The notes below the pieces were generated by a model. That model searched no databases. It was not told the origin of the DNA and saw only the letters and a program-made list of their open reading frames with translations. 64,000 nucleotides of DNA from JBDHWI01 sp964590135 (GTDB taxonomy: Bacteria > Chloroflexota > Anaerolineae > J036 > Brachytrichaceae), in the NCBI GenBank assembly GCA_964590135.1, contig CAZPVX010000014.1:1-64000 (forward strand), given 5' to 3'. A program made the translations under genes and the position numbers. Numbering within the stretch: position 1 is the stretch's first letter; each line of letters begins with the position of its first letter. Shown here piece by piece: positions 17,581 to 25,962 of this stretch.

Positions 17581-18555
17581 ATGACACACGATGCTTTCCT
17601 TGCCTTTGAAACAGGCGGCACGAAGCTGGTGGCCGGCGTCGCCGGCGCAGATGGCAAATTGATCGAGACGCGCATGCTCACGCGTGAGCATGCCGACGCC
17701 GCGCCGCGCAGCCTATCGCGATTGATCGAAGCCGGCGCGGCTCTACGCGCGGAATATGAGGCGAGGGGCGCGACCTTTCGCGGCATTGGCTTCGGCTATG
17801 GCGGCCAGATTGTTCGCAGCACAGGGCGCGCGCTGGCTTGTCCACATGAAGCCGGCTGGGAAGACATCGACGTGCAGGCCGAACTGCAACGCGCGTTTGC
17901 CCTGCCAAGCGCCATCGAAAATGATTGCAAGCTGGCGGCGCTGGCCGAAGCGCACATGGGCGCCGGCGCTGGCTTCCGCACCGTGTTCTATGTCACCATC
18001 GGCACCGGCATTGGCGGTGGCATCGTGCGGGATGGGCAGGTGCTGGATTTTGGCGACGCCGGCGAAGCCGAGATCGGCCACCTCATCGTGATGTCGCAGG
18101 ATGGATTCCCGTGCGGTTGCGGCAACAGGGGCTGCCTGGAGACAGTTGCCGCCGGCCCGGGCATGGCTGTTCTGGCGAAGAAGCTGGCAAGGGATCAGGC
18201 CGGCGACTGGAAGGGCAACGCGGTTGCCCAGCGCGCCATGCACGACAGCCACTTCACTGCGAAAGACTTGATGATCGGCTATGAGCAACAGGATCCGTTC
18301 GCCAGCAGCGCGCTGCGCGTGATCGCCACATTTGTCGGCCAGGCGCTGGCCAGCGTGATCCAGATTGTCAATCCCGACATGGTCGTGTTTGGCGGCGGCG
18401 TGGGCGCGAGCAGCGCGCGCTACGTGCAACTGATCGAGGAGATGGCCGCGCCGTTTGTCATGCCGACCCTGCGCGGCCACTGCAGATTTGTGCAAACCGC
18501 GCTGCGTGAAAACGTGGTGACGCAAGGCGCGGCGTTGCTGGCGATGAAATTGTAG
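17581..18555 (+). CDS. ROK-family sugar kinase
   Basis: A 324-residue kinase, probably a cytosolic fructokinase or glucokinase. It has the phosphate-1 motif FETGGTKLVAGV (about 7-18), catalytic Asp in IENDCKLAALAEA, the ROK signature VTIGTGIGGGIV with following EIGHLIV, and the zinc-binding CGCGNRGCLET. The adenosine motif VVFGGGVGAS lies near 265. The FETGGT start resembles the fructokinase/mannokinase subgroup. It supplies hexose phosphate for the sugar pathways seen elsewhere (GH3, KDPG aldolase, GlgC). Confidence 0.93.
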   Translation: MTHDAFLAFETGGTKLVAGVAGADGKLIETRMLTREHADAAPRSLSRLIEAGAALRAEYEARGATFRGIGFGYGGQIVRSTGRALACPHEAGWEDIDVQAELQRAFALPSAIENDCKLAALAEAHMGAGAGFRTVFYVTIGTGIGGGIVRDGQVLDFGDAGEAEIGHLIVMSQDGFPCGCGNRGCLETVAAGPGMAVLAKKLARDQAGDWKGNAVAQRAMHDSHFTAKDLMIGYEQQDPFASSALRVIATFVGQALASVIQIVNPDMVVFGGGVGASSARYVQLIEEMAAPFVMPTLRGHCRFVQTALRENVVTQGAALLAMKL

Positions 18556-18610
18556 AGGCGAGCGGCGCACCTTCCCTTGAAGCTCCAAAGAGGGCGACCG
18601 CCGGCCGCCT

Positions 18611-19834
18611 CTATGTTGGCTCCTGGCGTTGCGGCAGCAGCGCAGTTTCGATGGCGTCGCTGTGGAGCAGGTTGGGGCGAAGGAACAGCCACATCGCGAT
18701 GATGCTGGCAAACATCATGGCGAGCAGCAGCCATGCATTCACTGCGCCGGCCGCGCTGCCGCCAATCACAAAGCCAGTGAGCGCCGGCAGAAAGAATGCG
18801 CCGAGCGAGCCGGTGCTGGTGAGCACGCTCGACACCAATTGCGCCGAGCTGCGAAAGCGATTGATGCCGATGGCGACAAGCGTGGGATAGACCGGCCCGC
18901 ATCCGAGGCCGAACACAAGCGCGCCGAGGAGCGTGCCAACGTAGCCGCCGGCGATGATCATCAACAGCAAGCCGGCGATGGAGACTGCCGTTGTCACAAT
19001 GATGAAGTTGGCCGGCGCGATACGCTTCACAAACAGGTCGGTGAAATAGCGGCTCAGCCCGATGCCCAGAAAGAAGGCGCTGACCGCCAAGGCCGCCTGC
19101 GCCATGCCTTGCTCAGTAGTCAGACGGGTAAACTCGGCCGCCCAACTGCTGAAGGCCACTTCGCAACCGACATACAGCCCCATTACCACGCACATGCCCC
19201 AGAAAATCGGCGAGCGCATCACGCTGCGATCCGATTGTGCGTTGCGCGTCGCGCGTGGCTCATCATGTGCGCCGGCCTTGAAGGTGTTGGTAAGCGCGAT
19301 TGCGCCGATGATGAGTGGGGCGCAGGCGAGCATCGCCACCCAAAATGAGACATCAGCCGTGTTGAACAACGCATAGCTGATCGCCACAATCACGGGCCCG
19401 ATCAGCGCGCCGAGGCCGAAGAAGGCATTCAGGCGATTGAGCGCCGCCGACACCCGCCGGCCTTCGAACAATGTGCCGATGCTGGTGATGTAGGTGACCT
19501 GTGTGCCGCTGTGGCCGAGGCCGAGCAGATAGGCCGCAAGGAAGATGGCGTCGAGCGACTGGCCGAGCGCGAACAGCAGCAGCGCCGCAATGACGATGAG
19601 TGGGCTGGCGATGAGCATGTTGCGCCGGCTGACGTGCCGGCTGGCGAAGTGGATGATCGGCGCAGAGGTGAGGTAGCCGACCGACATGGCGGTGAACATG
19701 AAGCCGACCTGCTCGATGCTGGCCTGCGCGCGCGCGGCGAGGGTGGGCAGTGCCGGCCCCAGCAGCGAGGCGTTGATGCCGATGCTGACGAAGGCATAGC
19801 AACCGAGGACAAACAGCGGAAGAGATTTTTTCAT
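18611..19834 (-). CDS. MFS transporter, sugar/FucP-like
   Basis: About 407 residues with 12 hydrophobic segments. The MFS loop 2-3 region reads SVGYLTSAPIIHFASRHVSRRNMLIASP, and the second half has a matching loop LSRYFTDLFVKRIAPANF. The overall pattern fits the fucose/glucose-transporter-like branch of MFS. The Met at 19834 (MKKSLPLFVLGCYAFVSIG) is preferred over 19861. It is convergent with the ROK kinase gene, which may suggest a sugar substrate. It is divergent from polX. Confidence 0.88.
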   Translation of the reverse strand: MKKSLPLFVLGCYAFVSIGINASLLGPALPTLAARAQASIEQVGFMFTAMSVGYLTSAPIIHFASRHVSRRNMLIASPLIVIAALLLFALGQSLDAIFLAAYLLGLGHSGTQVTYITSIGTLFEGRRVSAALNRLNAFFGLGALIGPVIVAISYALFNTADVSFWVAMLACAPLIIGAIALTNTFKAGAHDEPRATRNAQSDRSVMRSPIFWGMCVVMGLYVGCEVAFSSWAAEFTRLTTEQGMAQAALAVSAFFLGIGLSRYFTDLFVKRIAPANFIIVTTAVSIAGLLLMIIAGGYVGTLLGALVFGLGCGPVYPTLVAIGINRFRSSAQLVSSVLTSTGSLGAFFLPALTGFVIGGSAAGAVNAWLLLAMMFASIIAMWLFLRPNLLHSDAIETALLPQRQEPT

Positions 19835-19898
19835 GGGGCGGCAGGCGATTATCCCATTCACTCTGCCGGCGTCTTCCCCATTTGGCTATCATTACGCC

Positions 19899-21677
19899 AT
19901 GACGCAGCGACTTTCCAACTCACAGCTCGCCGGCATCTTCGATGACATTGCCAACCGGCTCGACATTCAAGGCGATGTGATCTTCAAGATTCGCGCCTAC
20001 CGCACTGCCGCCGAAAACATCCGCAACGCGCCGCAGGATGTGAGCGCGCTGTGGGAGGCCGGCGCGCTGGATCAGATTCACGGCATCGGCAAGGAGATCG
20101 CGAAGAAAATCGACGAGCTGATGCGCACCGGCAAGCTCGATTTCTACGAGAAGTTGCGCGCCGAAGTGCCGGATGGCGTGGTGGCCTTCCTTGAGGTGCC
20201 TGGCGTGGGGCCAAAGCGGGCGAAGGAATTCTGGCAGGCGCTCGGCCTGACGAACATCGCGGAACTGGATGCGGCAGCGCGCGCCGGCAAACTGCGCGAT
20301 TTGCCGAAGATGGGCGAGAAGGCCGAGGCGAAGATCATCGCCGGCATCGAGTCGATGAAGCGACGCGCCACCGGCCGTTGGCGCATCGGCGATGTGCTGC
20401 CGCTTGCGTTGGAGATGGTGGCAGCGCTGCGGCAGGTGAGCGGCGTGGAGAAGATCGAATACGCCGGCTCGCTGCGACGCGGCAAGGAGACCATTGGCGA
20501 CGTGGACATAGTCGCTGCCACCCGCGACCCCATTCCGCTGATGGAGGCCTTTCGCGCGTTGCCGCTGGTGGAGGAGATCATCGGCGCCGGCGACACGAAG
20601 TCATCGGTGCGCTTGCGGAATGGCCTGCAGGTCGATCTGCGCGCCATTGAACCGCGCGTGTGGGGCACGGCCCTGCACTACTTCACCGGCAGCCAGGCAC
20701 ACAGCGTCAAGGTTCGCGAGCTGGTGCAGCGCAAAGGGCTGACGCTGAACGAATATGCCGTTTCCAAAACCGGCGGCAAGGACAGTGCGAGCGAGGGTGA
20801 AACCTTCGACAACGAGTCGGCGCTGTATGCGCGGCTCGGCATGGCCTACGTGGCGCCGGAGTTGCGCGAGGATCGTGGCGAAGTCGAGAAGGCGCTCGAA
20901 CTCGGCCCCGGCCGCGCCGTGATGCCCGACTTGATTCAGCTTAAGGATATGCGCGGCGACTTGCAGATGCACACCACATGGAGCGACGGGGCGACCAGCG
21001 TGATGGAGATGGCGCGCGCGGCGATGACGTTGGGCTATGAATATATTTTGATCACCGACCACACCGCCGGCCTGGGCGTGGTGAACGGGTTGACAGCGGA
21101 GCGCATCGCACAGCAGCGCAAAGAGATCGACAAGGTCAATGCGCTGCTAAAAAAAGAGGGCGCAAAGTTTCGCGCGCTGGCCGGCGCGGAGGTGGAGGTG
21201 AAGGTCGATGGCTCACTCGATCTGCCTGATGAGGTGCTGGCCGGCCTCGATCTGGTGCAGGCGTCGGTGCATACGCAACTGACGCAGCCGCGCGACAAGA
21301 TCACTGCGCGCGCCATTCGCGCCATGCAAAACCCGCACGTCGATATCCTGGGGCATCCATCAGGCCGGCTGATCAACGAGCGCGAGGGCGCGGATTACGA
21401 TTGGGAACAGTTGTTCAAAGCCGCGTTGGAGAACAAGGTGGCGCTGGAGATCAACAGCGACCCGGCACGGCTGGATCTAAGTGACGTTCACGCGCGGCGC
21501 GCTGCAGAATTGGGTTGCCGCATCAGCATCAGCACCGATGCGCATCACCCGGACGGGTTGTTGAACATGCACTATGGCGTGACGGTGGCGCGGCGGGCGT
21601 GGCTGACGCCGGAGAGCGTGATCAACACCTGGCCGATGGCGAAGCTGTTGAAGTGGGCCGGCCCGCGAACGGCATGA
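19899..21677 (+). CDS. polX: DNA polymerase/3'-5' exonuclease PolX
   Basis: A 592-residue X-family polymerase used in base-excision or gap-filling repair. HhH repeats (IHGIGKEIAKKIDEL about 65-79; LEVPGVGPKRAKEFW about 100-114) precede the nucleotidyltransferase core with SLRRGKETIGDVDIVAA (catalytic Asp pair, about 203-219). The C-terminal PHP domain (about 340-585) shows metal ligands in DLQMHTTWSDG, ITDHTAGLG, LGHPSGR and STDAHHPDG and would give the 3'-5' exonuclease. Length and domain order match bacterial PolX. The start at 19899 (MTQRLSNSQLAGIFDDIA) is the family start. Confidence 0.96.
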   Translation: MTQRLSNSQLAGIFDDIANRLDIQGDVIFKIRAYRTAAENIRNAPQDVSALWEAGALDQIHGIGKEIAKKIDELMRTGKLDFYEKLRAEVPDGVVAFLEVPGVGPKRAKEFWQALGLTNIAELDAAARAGKLRDLPKMGEKAEAKIIAGIESMKRRATGRWRIGDVLPLALEMVAALRQVSGVEKIEYAGSLRRGKETIGDVDIVAATRDPIPLMEAFRALPLVEEIIGAGDTKSSVRLRNGLQVDLRAIEPRVWGTALHYFTGSQAHSVKVRELVQRKGLTLNEYAVSKTGGKDSASEGETFDNESALYARLGMAYVAPELREDRGEVEKALELGPGRAVMPDLIQLKDMRGDLQMHTTWSDGATSVMEMARAAMTLGYEYILITDHTAGLGVVNGLTAERIAQQRKEIDKVNALLKKEGAKFRALAGAEVEVKVDGSLDLPDEVLAGLDLVQASVHTQLTQPRDKITARAIRAMQNPHVDILGHPSGRLINEREGADYDWEQLFKAALENKVALEINSDPARLDLSDVHARRAAELGCRISISTDAHHPDGLLNMHYGVTVARRAWLTPESVINTWPMAKLLKWAGPRTA

Positions 21678-21683
21678 AAAATA

Positions 21684-21712
21684 TTGACCCACTAGAACGT
21701 TCGTGCTAATAT
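21684..21712 (+). promoter_or_regulatory. Sigma-70-type promoter for the AHSA1-PDZ-DinB gene
   Basis: TTGACC (21684-21689) and TAATAT (21707-21712) are separated by exactly 17 nt. The spacer contains the perfect palindrome GAACGTTC (21695-21702), a possible operator. The transcript would have a leader of about 55 nt containing an imperfect hairpin (about 21731-21762) that covers GGGAG upstream of the start codon. Confidence 0.65.
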
Positions 21713-21774
21713 CCCACACCAATTTTTTATGCTCCCTTGCGAGGAATATATCCTTCGCGGGAGAATAGGCACCT

Positions 21775-22935
21775 ATGGCTACCAAGACCCTCACATTCAA
21801 GCGCAACATCAATGCCCCGGCCGAGCAAATTTATCGGGCCTTTACAAATTCCACTGCGCTGCGTGAATGGTTTTGCGATGCAGCGATGACGCAGCCGCGC
21901 GCAGGCGGCCGGCTGTATTGCCAGTGGGCGAATGGCGAGGCAGTGATGGGTAAGTTCACCGCGCTGACGCCGGAGAAGAAAGTCGCCTTCACGCTGCGCG
22001 GTGACGGTGAGGGCGGGCATTCAGAAGTGACGGTGACCATCGCTGAGAAAGCCGGTGTGAGCGTCCTCACATTGATCGACAGCGGCGACAGCAAGCAAGG
22101 GGCCGGCGCAATGGCCGAATGCGAGCGCGGTTGGAATGAAGCGCTGGATAACCTGCAATCAGTGTTGGAAACAGGCATTGACCAGCGATTGGTGAAGCGG
22201 CCAATGCTGGGCGTCGAGATTGACTCGCCAAAGCCAGGGGATGAGGGCATTCGCATCGCCAGCACGGTCGAGGGTGGTAGCGCACATGCCGGCGGCGTTG
22301 AGAAGGGCGACTTGATCGTGAGCATCGGCAAATTTGTCACGCCCGACGGCAATGCCTTGCAAGCGGCGCTGGGCGCGCACAAGGTCGGTGACAAGGTGAA
22401 GGTGACCGTACAGCGCGACGGCAAGAAGGCGCCGCTGACGGTGAAGCTCAGCGCGCGCAACCTGGAGCCAGTGCCGGCAACCGCCGAGGCGCTGGCCGAG
22501 ATCGTGGCGCGCAAATACACCGATGTGAATCGTGACCTGACACAAGCGTTCAAGGGCGTGAGCGAGGAGAAGGCAGCCCGCGCGCCGGCTCCCGGTGAGT
22601 GGAGTGCGCGACATATCCTGGCACACCTCATCGCCTGCGAGCGCCACGTCAATTACTGGATTACCACCGTGATCGGTGGACAGGAGCCATGGCAGGATGA
22701 GTGGGAAGGCAACCTGCGCATTCGACTCGATGCGGTGATCAACGGCTTTCCCACCATTCAGGCGCTGCTGACCGAGCTCAAGCGCAACGAAGCCGAGACG
22801 GTAGCGATGCTCAATGCGCTGCCGGATGCGTTTGTGGCGCGCAAAGGCTCGTACGACCGCGTGGCACGCACCATGCTGGCGTGGCCCGACCACACCCGCG
22901 AGCACCTTGAACAGATTCGCAGCGCGGTCCGCTGA
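21775..22935 (+). CDS. Three-domain fusion: AHSA1/SRPBCC - PDZ - DinB-like
   Basis: A 386-residue protein with three recognisable modules. Residues 1-140 are an AHSA1-like SRPBCC domain (FKRNINAPAEQIYRAFTNSTALREWFCD and GWNEALDNLQSVLE), a hydrophobic-ligand fold. Residues about 145-235 form a PDZ domain (MLGVEID, GSAHAGGVEKGDLIVSIGKFV, KVKVTVQRDGKK). Residues about 245-386 resemble DinB/DUF664 four-helix proteins (PGEWSARHILAHLIACERHVNYW, HTREHLEQIRSAVR), with His residues at metal-ligand-like positions. Each family is common alone; this order in one chain is unusual. It has its own promoter and a strong terminator. Function unknown; a ligand-responsive cytosolic enzyme or scaffold is a guess. 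Confidence 0.85.
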   Translation: MATKTLTFKRNINAPAEQIYRAFTNSTALREWFCDAAMTQPRAGGRLYCQWANGEAVMGKFTALTPEKKVAFTLRGDGEGGHSEVTVTIAEKAGVSVLTLIDSGDSKQGAGAMAECERGWNEALDNLQSVLETGIDQRLVKRPMLGVEIDSPKPGDEGIRIASTVEGGSAHAGGVEKGDLIVSIGKFVTPDGNALQAALGAHKVGDKVKVTVQRDGKKAPLTVKLSARNLEPVPATAEALAEIVARKYTDVNRDLTQAFKGVSEEKAARAPAPGEWSARHILAHLIACERHVNYWITTVIGGQEPWQDEWEGNLRIRLDAVINGFPTIQALLTELKRNEAETVAMLNALPDAFVARKGSYDRVARTMLAWPDHTREHLEQIRSAVR

Positions 22936-22942
22936 ATCTTTG

Positions 22943-22971
22943 AAAACCCGACTTTCATGAAGTCGGGTTTT
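22943..22971. terminator. Bidirectional intrinsic terminator
   Basis: A 12-bp perfect stem, AAAACCCGACTT (22943-22954) with AAGTCGGGTTTT (22960-22971), and a 5-nt loop. A/T tracts on both sides let it serve the fusion gene (+) and the convergent small membrane protein gene (-), which ends at 22977. Confidence 0.9.
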
Positions 22972-22976
22972 AGTTC

Positions 22977-23240
22977 TCACGGCATCTCCGCCGGCGGCGG
23001 CTCAAGCTCGTAATCGTAGCCGCCGGGGATGCGGCGCAGATATGGATCAGCCTCCGGGCCGCGCGGGGCGACCAACTGCGCGTCGGCGGGTTGGCGCGCG
23101 AGTAGCATCACCAGTGACGACTGCGCATTGCGAATCGCATCTGCAATCGTGAGCATGATGACCAGCAGCGCGCCGGCGCATACCAGCAACAGCACTTTCA
23201 ATGCCTGAGACGGCGCAGATTTGAGTGTTTGTGCGTTCAT
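22977..23240 (-). CDS. Small single-TM membrane protein, hypothetical
   Basis: An 87-residue protein: short basic N-terminus, one transmembrane helix (about 15-37, ALKVLLLVCAGALLVIML), then a mostly polar tail ending PGGYDYELEPPPAEMP. The start is preceded by AGGAGG within the appropriate distance (near 23250), a good ribosome site, which supports it being real. It is divergent from the HTH-NTPase regulator gene, with the TTGACAC repeats between them. No family is recognised. Confidence 0.65.
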   Translation of the reverse strand: MNAQTLKSAPSQALKVLLLVCAGALLVIMLTIADAIRNAQSSLVMLLARQPADAQLVAPRGPEADPYLRRIPGGYDYELEPPPAEMP

Positions 23241-23337
23241 GACGGATCTCCTCCTGTGTGCATGCTTTTTTTGTCCTTGACATGACCCAGCTTACGCATC
23301 GAACAGGGCAAGAAGGTGATGTTCTGTGCCGGCGCGT

Positions 23338-23365
23338 GTGTCAACGATTGACACCTGCTTGACAC
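23338..23365. promoter_or_regulatory. Triple TTGACAC motif, candidate operator
   Basis: GTGTCAA (23338-23344) and TTGACAC (23348-23354) form a perfect 7-bp inverted repeat with a 3-nt spacer, and a third direct copy follows at 23359-23365. This lies in the shared upstream region of the small membrane protein (-) and the HTH-NTPase regulator (+). TTGACA also resembles a -35 element, but no -10 sits at the right distance. It could be an operator for the adjacent HTH protein. Confidence 0.45.
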
Positions 23366-23439
23366 AAAAACGGGTCGCCGGCTGCCGGCTGCGCATAGAA
23401 TGATGGCAATCGCGTTCTGTTCATCAGTGAGGGGAAGAC

Positions 23440-25815
23440 ATGACAGAATCGAAATGGCCGGCGTTTGCCACCTTCGGAGAGATGCTCAGGCGCCTGCGCC
23501 AGCACGCGCATCTGACGCAGGATGAATTCGGCCTGGCCGTCGGCTATTCACGGGCGCACATCGCGCGGCTGGAGAGCAACCAGCGCCTGCCTGATGTGGG
23601 CACAGTGCAGGCGCGCTTCTTTGCGCCGCTCGACCTCAAACCTGATTCACAGGAAGCAACCCTGCTTGTCAGGCTGGCACAGGCAGCGCATGCACAGCCC
23701 TTGCTGGTTGACGAGCGCGAAATTGCGCCAACACGCGTTGTGCCGAACAACCTGCCGTATGAACTGACGAGTTTCATCGGGCGCCAGCAGGCATTGGCAG
23801 ATCTTGAGAGGTTGCTGCCCACCACGCGCTTGCTGACGCTGACTGGCACGGGCGGCACGGGCAAGACGCGCCTGGCGTTGAAGCTGGCCGAGCGCATGAT
23901 GGCCGGCTATCCCGATGGCGTGTGGCTGGTCGAGTTGGCGCCGTTGTCCGAGCCGGCGCAGGTGCCCCTTGCTGCCTTGAGCGCGCTCAACCTGCGCGAG
24001 TTGTTGGATACATCACCCACCGCCGGCCTGATCGTGCATTTGCAAGATAAACACGCGCTGCTGATCCTGGACAACTGCGAGCATGTGATCGACGCGTGCG
24101 CGCAGTTGGCTGATGCGCTCCTGCGCGGTTGCCGGCATCTGCGCATCCTCAGCACCAGCCGCGAGGCGCTGGGCATCGTCGGCGAATTGGCGTGGCGCGT
24201 GCCGTCGTTCAGTGTGTCGGATGCGGAAAATGTCGATCCTGTGGTCCTGCAACGCAGCGAGGCGATTGCGCTGTTCGTGGAGCGCGCCATGTTTGCTTCG
24301 CCGACCTTCAAACTGACCCCCGAGAATGCGCCAGCGGTGTTGCGCATCTGCAAGCGGCTGGAAGGCATCCCGCTCGCGATTGAATTGGCGGCGACGCGGG
24401 TGAAGGCGCTCACGCCGGCAGAGATTGCCGCGCGGCTGGATGATCGCTTTCGATTGCTGGCCGGCGGCAGCCGCACCGCCCTGCCGCGCCAGCAAACGTT
24501 GCAAGCCGCGGTCGATTGGAGCTATCGACTGCTATCCGAGCCGGAGCGATTGCTGTTGAGCCGGCTGGCGGTCTTCACCGGCGGCTGGACGCTGGCGGCG
24601 GCGGAGCAGGTATGCGCCGGCGATGGGATTGAGCGCGATGAGATCTTGACGTTGTTGAGCCGGCTGGTGGACAAGTCGCTGGTGGTGATGGACGACGCCG
24701 GCATCGCGACGCGCTACTTTCTGCTGGAGACGATCCGCCAATATGCCATCGAGAAGTTGAACGCCGGCGATGAGGCGAAGGCGATGCGGGACCGGCACTT
24801 GGCTTATTACCTAAAGTTACACGATCAAGTTGTTGATGAGTTGACGGGCGTCAAACCTAAAAGACAGGTGCTATACGTCAAGCTTCTCAATCCAGAGATC
24901 GATAACATTCGACTGGCAATACGTTGGTCCATCGACACAGATCAGATGGAGGTGGCGCATTCATTAATCCAGGGTTTTTATGGGCTGTTATATCCAACTG
25001 CGCACATTCATGAGATGACTGGCTGGCTGTCGTTGATTGCATCAAATCCTGCTATGAATGATCGCATCCGTGCGAGTGCGATCCTTTTGGCTGCTGATGC
25101 CTACAACGCCGTTGGTAGTTTTCGTGAAGGGCAATCGGTGATCAACCAACTCATGACGATTGGTGCTTCACAAGATGATAAGCATCTGCTTGCACGGGGG
25201 TTACTTGGTTTGATCTGGATAGCTATTCATGGCAAGCAATTCAGCGAAGCTCATACATATCTGAATCGATATAAGGCGATGACTTTGGATGCAAATTTCA
25301 AGCCAGACGCAGTCTTTGAGATTTACATGAACGGCGCGAAAGCACTGTTGACGCTTATGGAAGGGAATTATCCAGAGGCAATCGAAGGTCACCAAATCTT
25401 TTACACCCACGTCAGCCAACGCGGCAACAAGATTTCATCATCGGGCATTGCACGCAGGCTTGGCTATGCACATCTCTTATCGGGCGATGCAACGAATGCC
25501 CTACCGTTTTTTCGCGAGAGTATGCTGGACAACTATGCCCTCAACGACATGCATGCATTCGGTGCCTGCCTGTTTGCCTTTGGGGTGATGGTTGAGCGGG
25601 CAGGAGATGTGCCGCGCGCAGCCTGCCTGTTTGCTGCCGCGGCAAAGACGGTGCAGGCTACTGGCCGGCAGGCTTATCCATGGGATAAACAGTTGTATGA
25701 GCCATCGTTGCATGCAGTGCAGGCGCAGTTGGATCAACCTGAGATTGCCGCGATGTGGGCAAAGGGCGAGGCGATGACGCTGGAGCAGGCGGTGGCGTTT
25801 GCGCTGGATGCGTAG
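23440..25815 (+). CDS. HTH (XRE) - NTPase (STAND-type) - TPR-like regulator
   Basis: A 791-residue signalling ATPase. Residues about 10-65 are an XRE helix-turn-helix (FGEMLRRLRQHAHLTQDEFGL, YSRAHIARLESNQR). Residues about 105-430 are a STAND/NB-ARC-like NTPase with Walker A LTGTGGTGKTRLAL, Walker B HALLILDNCEHVID and LSTSREALGI, followed by a winged-helix segment (AVDWSYRLLSEPERLLLSRLAVF). The rest is a helical TPR-like sensor region. The family acts as an ATP-dependent switch that binds DNA or partners on sensing a ligand. The base composition changes sharply at about 24780: the C-terminal third is AT-richer and lacks GCCGGC. Confidence 0.92.
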   Translation: MTESKWPAFATFGEMLRRLRQHAHLTQDEFGLAVGYSRAHIARLESNQRLPDVGTVQARFFAPLDLKPDSQEATLLVRLAQAAHAQPLLVDEREIAPTRVVPNNLPYELTSFIGRQQALADLERLLPTTRLLTLTGTGGTGKTRLALKLAERMMAGYPDGVWLVELAPLSEPAQVPLAALSALNLRELLDTSPTAGLIVHLQDKHALLILDNCEHVIDACAQLADALLRGCRHLRILSTSREALGIVGELAWRVPSFSVSDAENVDPVVLQRSEAIALFVERAMFASPTFKLTPENAPAVLRICKRLEGIPLAIELAATRVKALTPAEIAARLDDRFRLLAGGSRTALPRQQTLQAAVDWSYRLLSEPERLLLSRLAVFTGGWTLAAAEQVCAGDGIERDEILTLLSRLVDKSLVVMDDAGIATRYFLLETIRQYAIEKLNAGDEAKAMRDRHLAYYLKLHDQVVDELTGVKPKRQVLYVKLLNPEIDNIRLAIRWSIDTDQMEVAHSLIQGFYGLLYPTAHIHEMTGWLSLIASNPAMNDRIRASAILLAADAYNAVGSFREGQSVINQLMTIGASQDDKHLLARGLLGLIWIAIHGKQFSEAHTYLNRYKAMTLDANFKPDAVFEIYMNGAKALLTLMEGNYPEAIEGHQIFYTHVSQRGNKISSSGIARRLGYAHLLSGDATNALPFFRESMLDNYALNDMHAFGACLFAFGVMVERAGDVPRAACLFAAAAKTVQATGRQAYPWDKQLYEPSLHAVQAQLDQPEIAAMWAKGEAMTLEQAVAFALDA

Positions 25816-25962
25816 CCTGCAAAAATGCCGGGCATGTCCGTCGAACAGGCGCGTTCGGTGCGGTTGTCGTCGTGCGCGCTTTGATCTGTCAGCAAAGGGC
25901 AACGAATTCGTTCGCCCCCGCGGGTTGCCTCTTGCATCGTTTGTCTGCACAATGCCGGCACG

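Noticed and set aside
21695..21702. GAACGTTC as a LexA box
   Set aside because: Gram-positive-type LexA sites need a 4-nt spacer between GAAC and GTTC; here the halves are contiguous and the gene is not an SOS gene.
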